Below are positions 63,430 through 64,000 of a stretch of DNA of 64,000 bases, one piece after another (positions within the stretch are counted from its first letter, which is position 1; each line of letters begins with the position of its first letter). This stretch comes from Pseudomonas sp. QS1027 (GTDB taxonomy: Bacteria > Pseudomonadota > Gammaproteobacteria > Pseudomonadales > Pseudomonadaceae), in NCBI RefSeq assembly GCF_002814235.1, contig NZ_PHSU01000027.1, positions 186,001 through 250,000 on the forward strand, written 5' to 3'. The position numbers and the translations under genes are program-made. The notes below the pieces were generated by a model. That model ran no database searches. It saw only the letters and a program-made list of their open reading frames with translations, and was not told where the DNA came from.

Positions 63430-64000
63430 ATGCAACGCATCGACCATATCTATATCAATGGCGCCTTTGTCACGCCTCATGGCGAGGAACTGTTCGACCT
63501 GTTCAACCCGGCGACAGGCCAGGTCATCGGTCAGGTGCGCCTGGCGGACGAACAGGATGCCCACGCCGCGATTGCCGCCGCCAAGGCCGCGTTTCCAGCC
63601 TTCTCCCACACGACCAAGACCGAACGCCTGGCCATGTTGCAGCGTATGCACGCCGCCATTGCCGCCCGGGAAGACCCGCTCAGCGACGCCCTGATCGAGG
63701 AGTACGGTGCCCCCGCCTCGCGCTCGCGCTGGATGGCCCAGCATGCCGCCAGCGTTTTGCTCGAAGCGGCGAAGATCCTCGAACACTACGACTTCAAGCG
63801 CCGCGCCGGAACCGCCGAGGTGATCATGCAGCCCCTCGGTGTGGCCGGCCTGATCACCCCCTGGAACAACGACGCCGGTTTTATCTGCGGCAAGCTTGCC
63901 GCCGCCCTGGCCGCCGGTTGTACTGCGGTGATCAAGCCCAGCGAGATGAGTGCGATCCAGACTCGCATCGTCACCGAAGCCCTGCACGAAGCCGACCTGC
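63430..64000 (+). CDS. Aldehyde dehydrogenase (3' end off window)
   Basis: The first 190 residues of an NAD(P)-dependent aldehyde dehydrogenase are present: DLFNPATGQVIGQVRLAD at the start and the cofactor/Asn motif GLITPWNNDAGFICGKLAAALAAGCTAVIKPSE, where Asn (PWNN) is the oxyanion residue. The catalytic Cys and Glu lie beyond the window. ATG 63430 follows GGAG. The substrate is not deducible. Confidence 0.92.
   Translation, partial: MQRIDHIYINGAFVTPHGEELFDLFNPATGQVIGQVRLADEQDAHAAIAAAKAAFPAFSHTTKTERLAMLQRMHAAIAAREDPLSDALIEEYGAPASRSRWMAQHAASVLLEAAKILEHYDFKRRAGTAEVIMQPLGVAGLITPWNNDAGFICGKLAAALAAGCTAVIKPSEMSAIQTRIVTEALHEADL

Overview
The window is chromosomal DNA from a GC-rich gammaproteobacterium, almost certainly a Pseudomonas of the fluorescens group. 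The evidence is the gene content and order (nadK; fadH; metZ-purF-cvpA-dedD-folC-accD-trpF-truA-fimV-usg-asd-leuB-leuD-leuC; tetR-tRNA-gltX-emr-type efflux). This follows the P. aeruginosa PA3087-PA3137 neighbourhood as I remember it. REP repeats of the 'tgtaggagccggcttg' and 'gtgggagcggagcttg' types also fit.

Layout. 1-10.9 kb: a phosphoesterase and nadK, a DUF1853 protein, an arsRB arsenite unit with a palindromic operator, cytochrome b561, a PLP deaminase, fadH, a nitrilase-fold protein lacking its catalytic Cys, an AraC-type regulator, and an unannotated 28-residue acidic peptide. 11.2-29.4 kb: a type VI secretion cluster read leftward as one long unit, tssA-B-C-hcp-tssE-F-G-PAAR-vgrG-tssJ-K-L-M, followed by an RcsB-like response regulator and a DUF2242 lipoprotein. 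It encodes no ClpV/TssH, and its TssM has lost the Walker motifs. Upstream of tssA are a well-spaced sigma-54 promoter candidate, an RcsB/BvgA-like palindrome and a far-upstream inverted repeat.

29.4-29.8 kb: tRNA-Asp, tRNA-Asp and tRNA-Val. 29.9-49.0 kb: housekeeping biosynthesis on the minus strand (methionine, purine, folate, fatty acid, tryptophan, lysine/threonine, leucine), with truA and the polarity protein FimV. 49.1-53.4 kb: a LysR regulator divergent from leuC, and a soluble multi-PAS GGDEF-EAL protein. 53.6-58.7 kb: ibpA with a ROSE-type RNA thermometer and sigma-32 promoter, dusC, a hotdog thioesterase, a TetR regulator, a duplicated tRNA-Ala/tRNA-Glu array and gltX. 58.9-61.5 kb: an EmrAB-type drug efflux pair. 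61.5-62.4 kb: a RAYT transposase framed by inverted REP sequences. 62.4-64 kb: a LysR regulator divergent from an aldehyde dehydrogenase that runs off the end.

The accessory interest lies in the T6SS block. It sits beside the Asp/Val tRNAs, where P. aeruginosa carries its xcp type II secretion genes. Its one local regulator has matching candidate binding boxes both ahead of tssA and ahead of its own gene.
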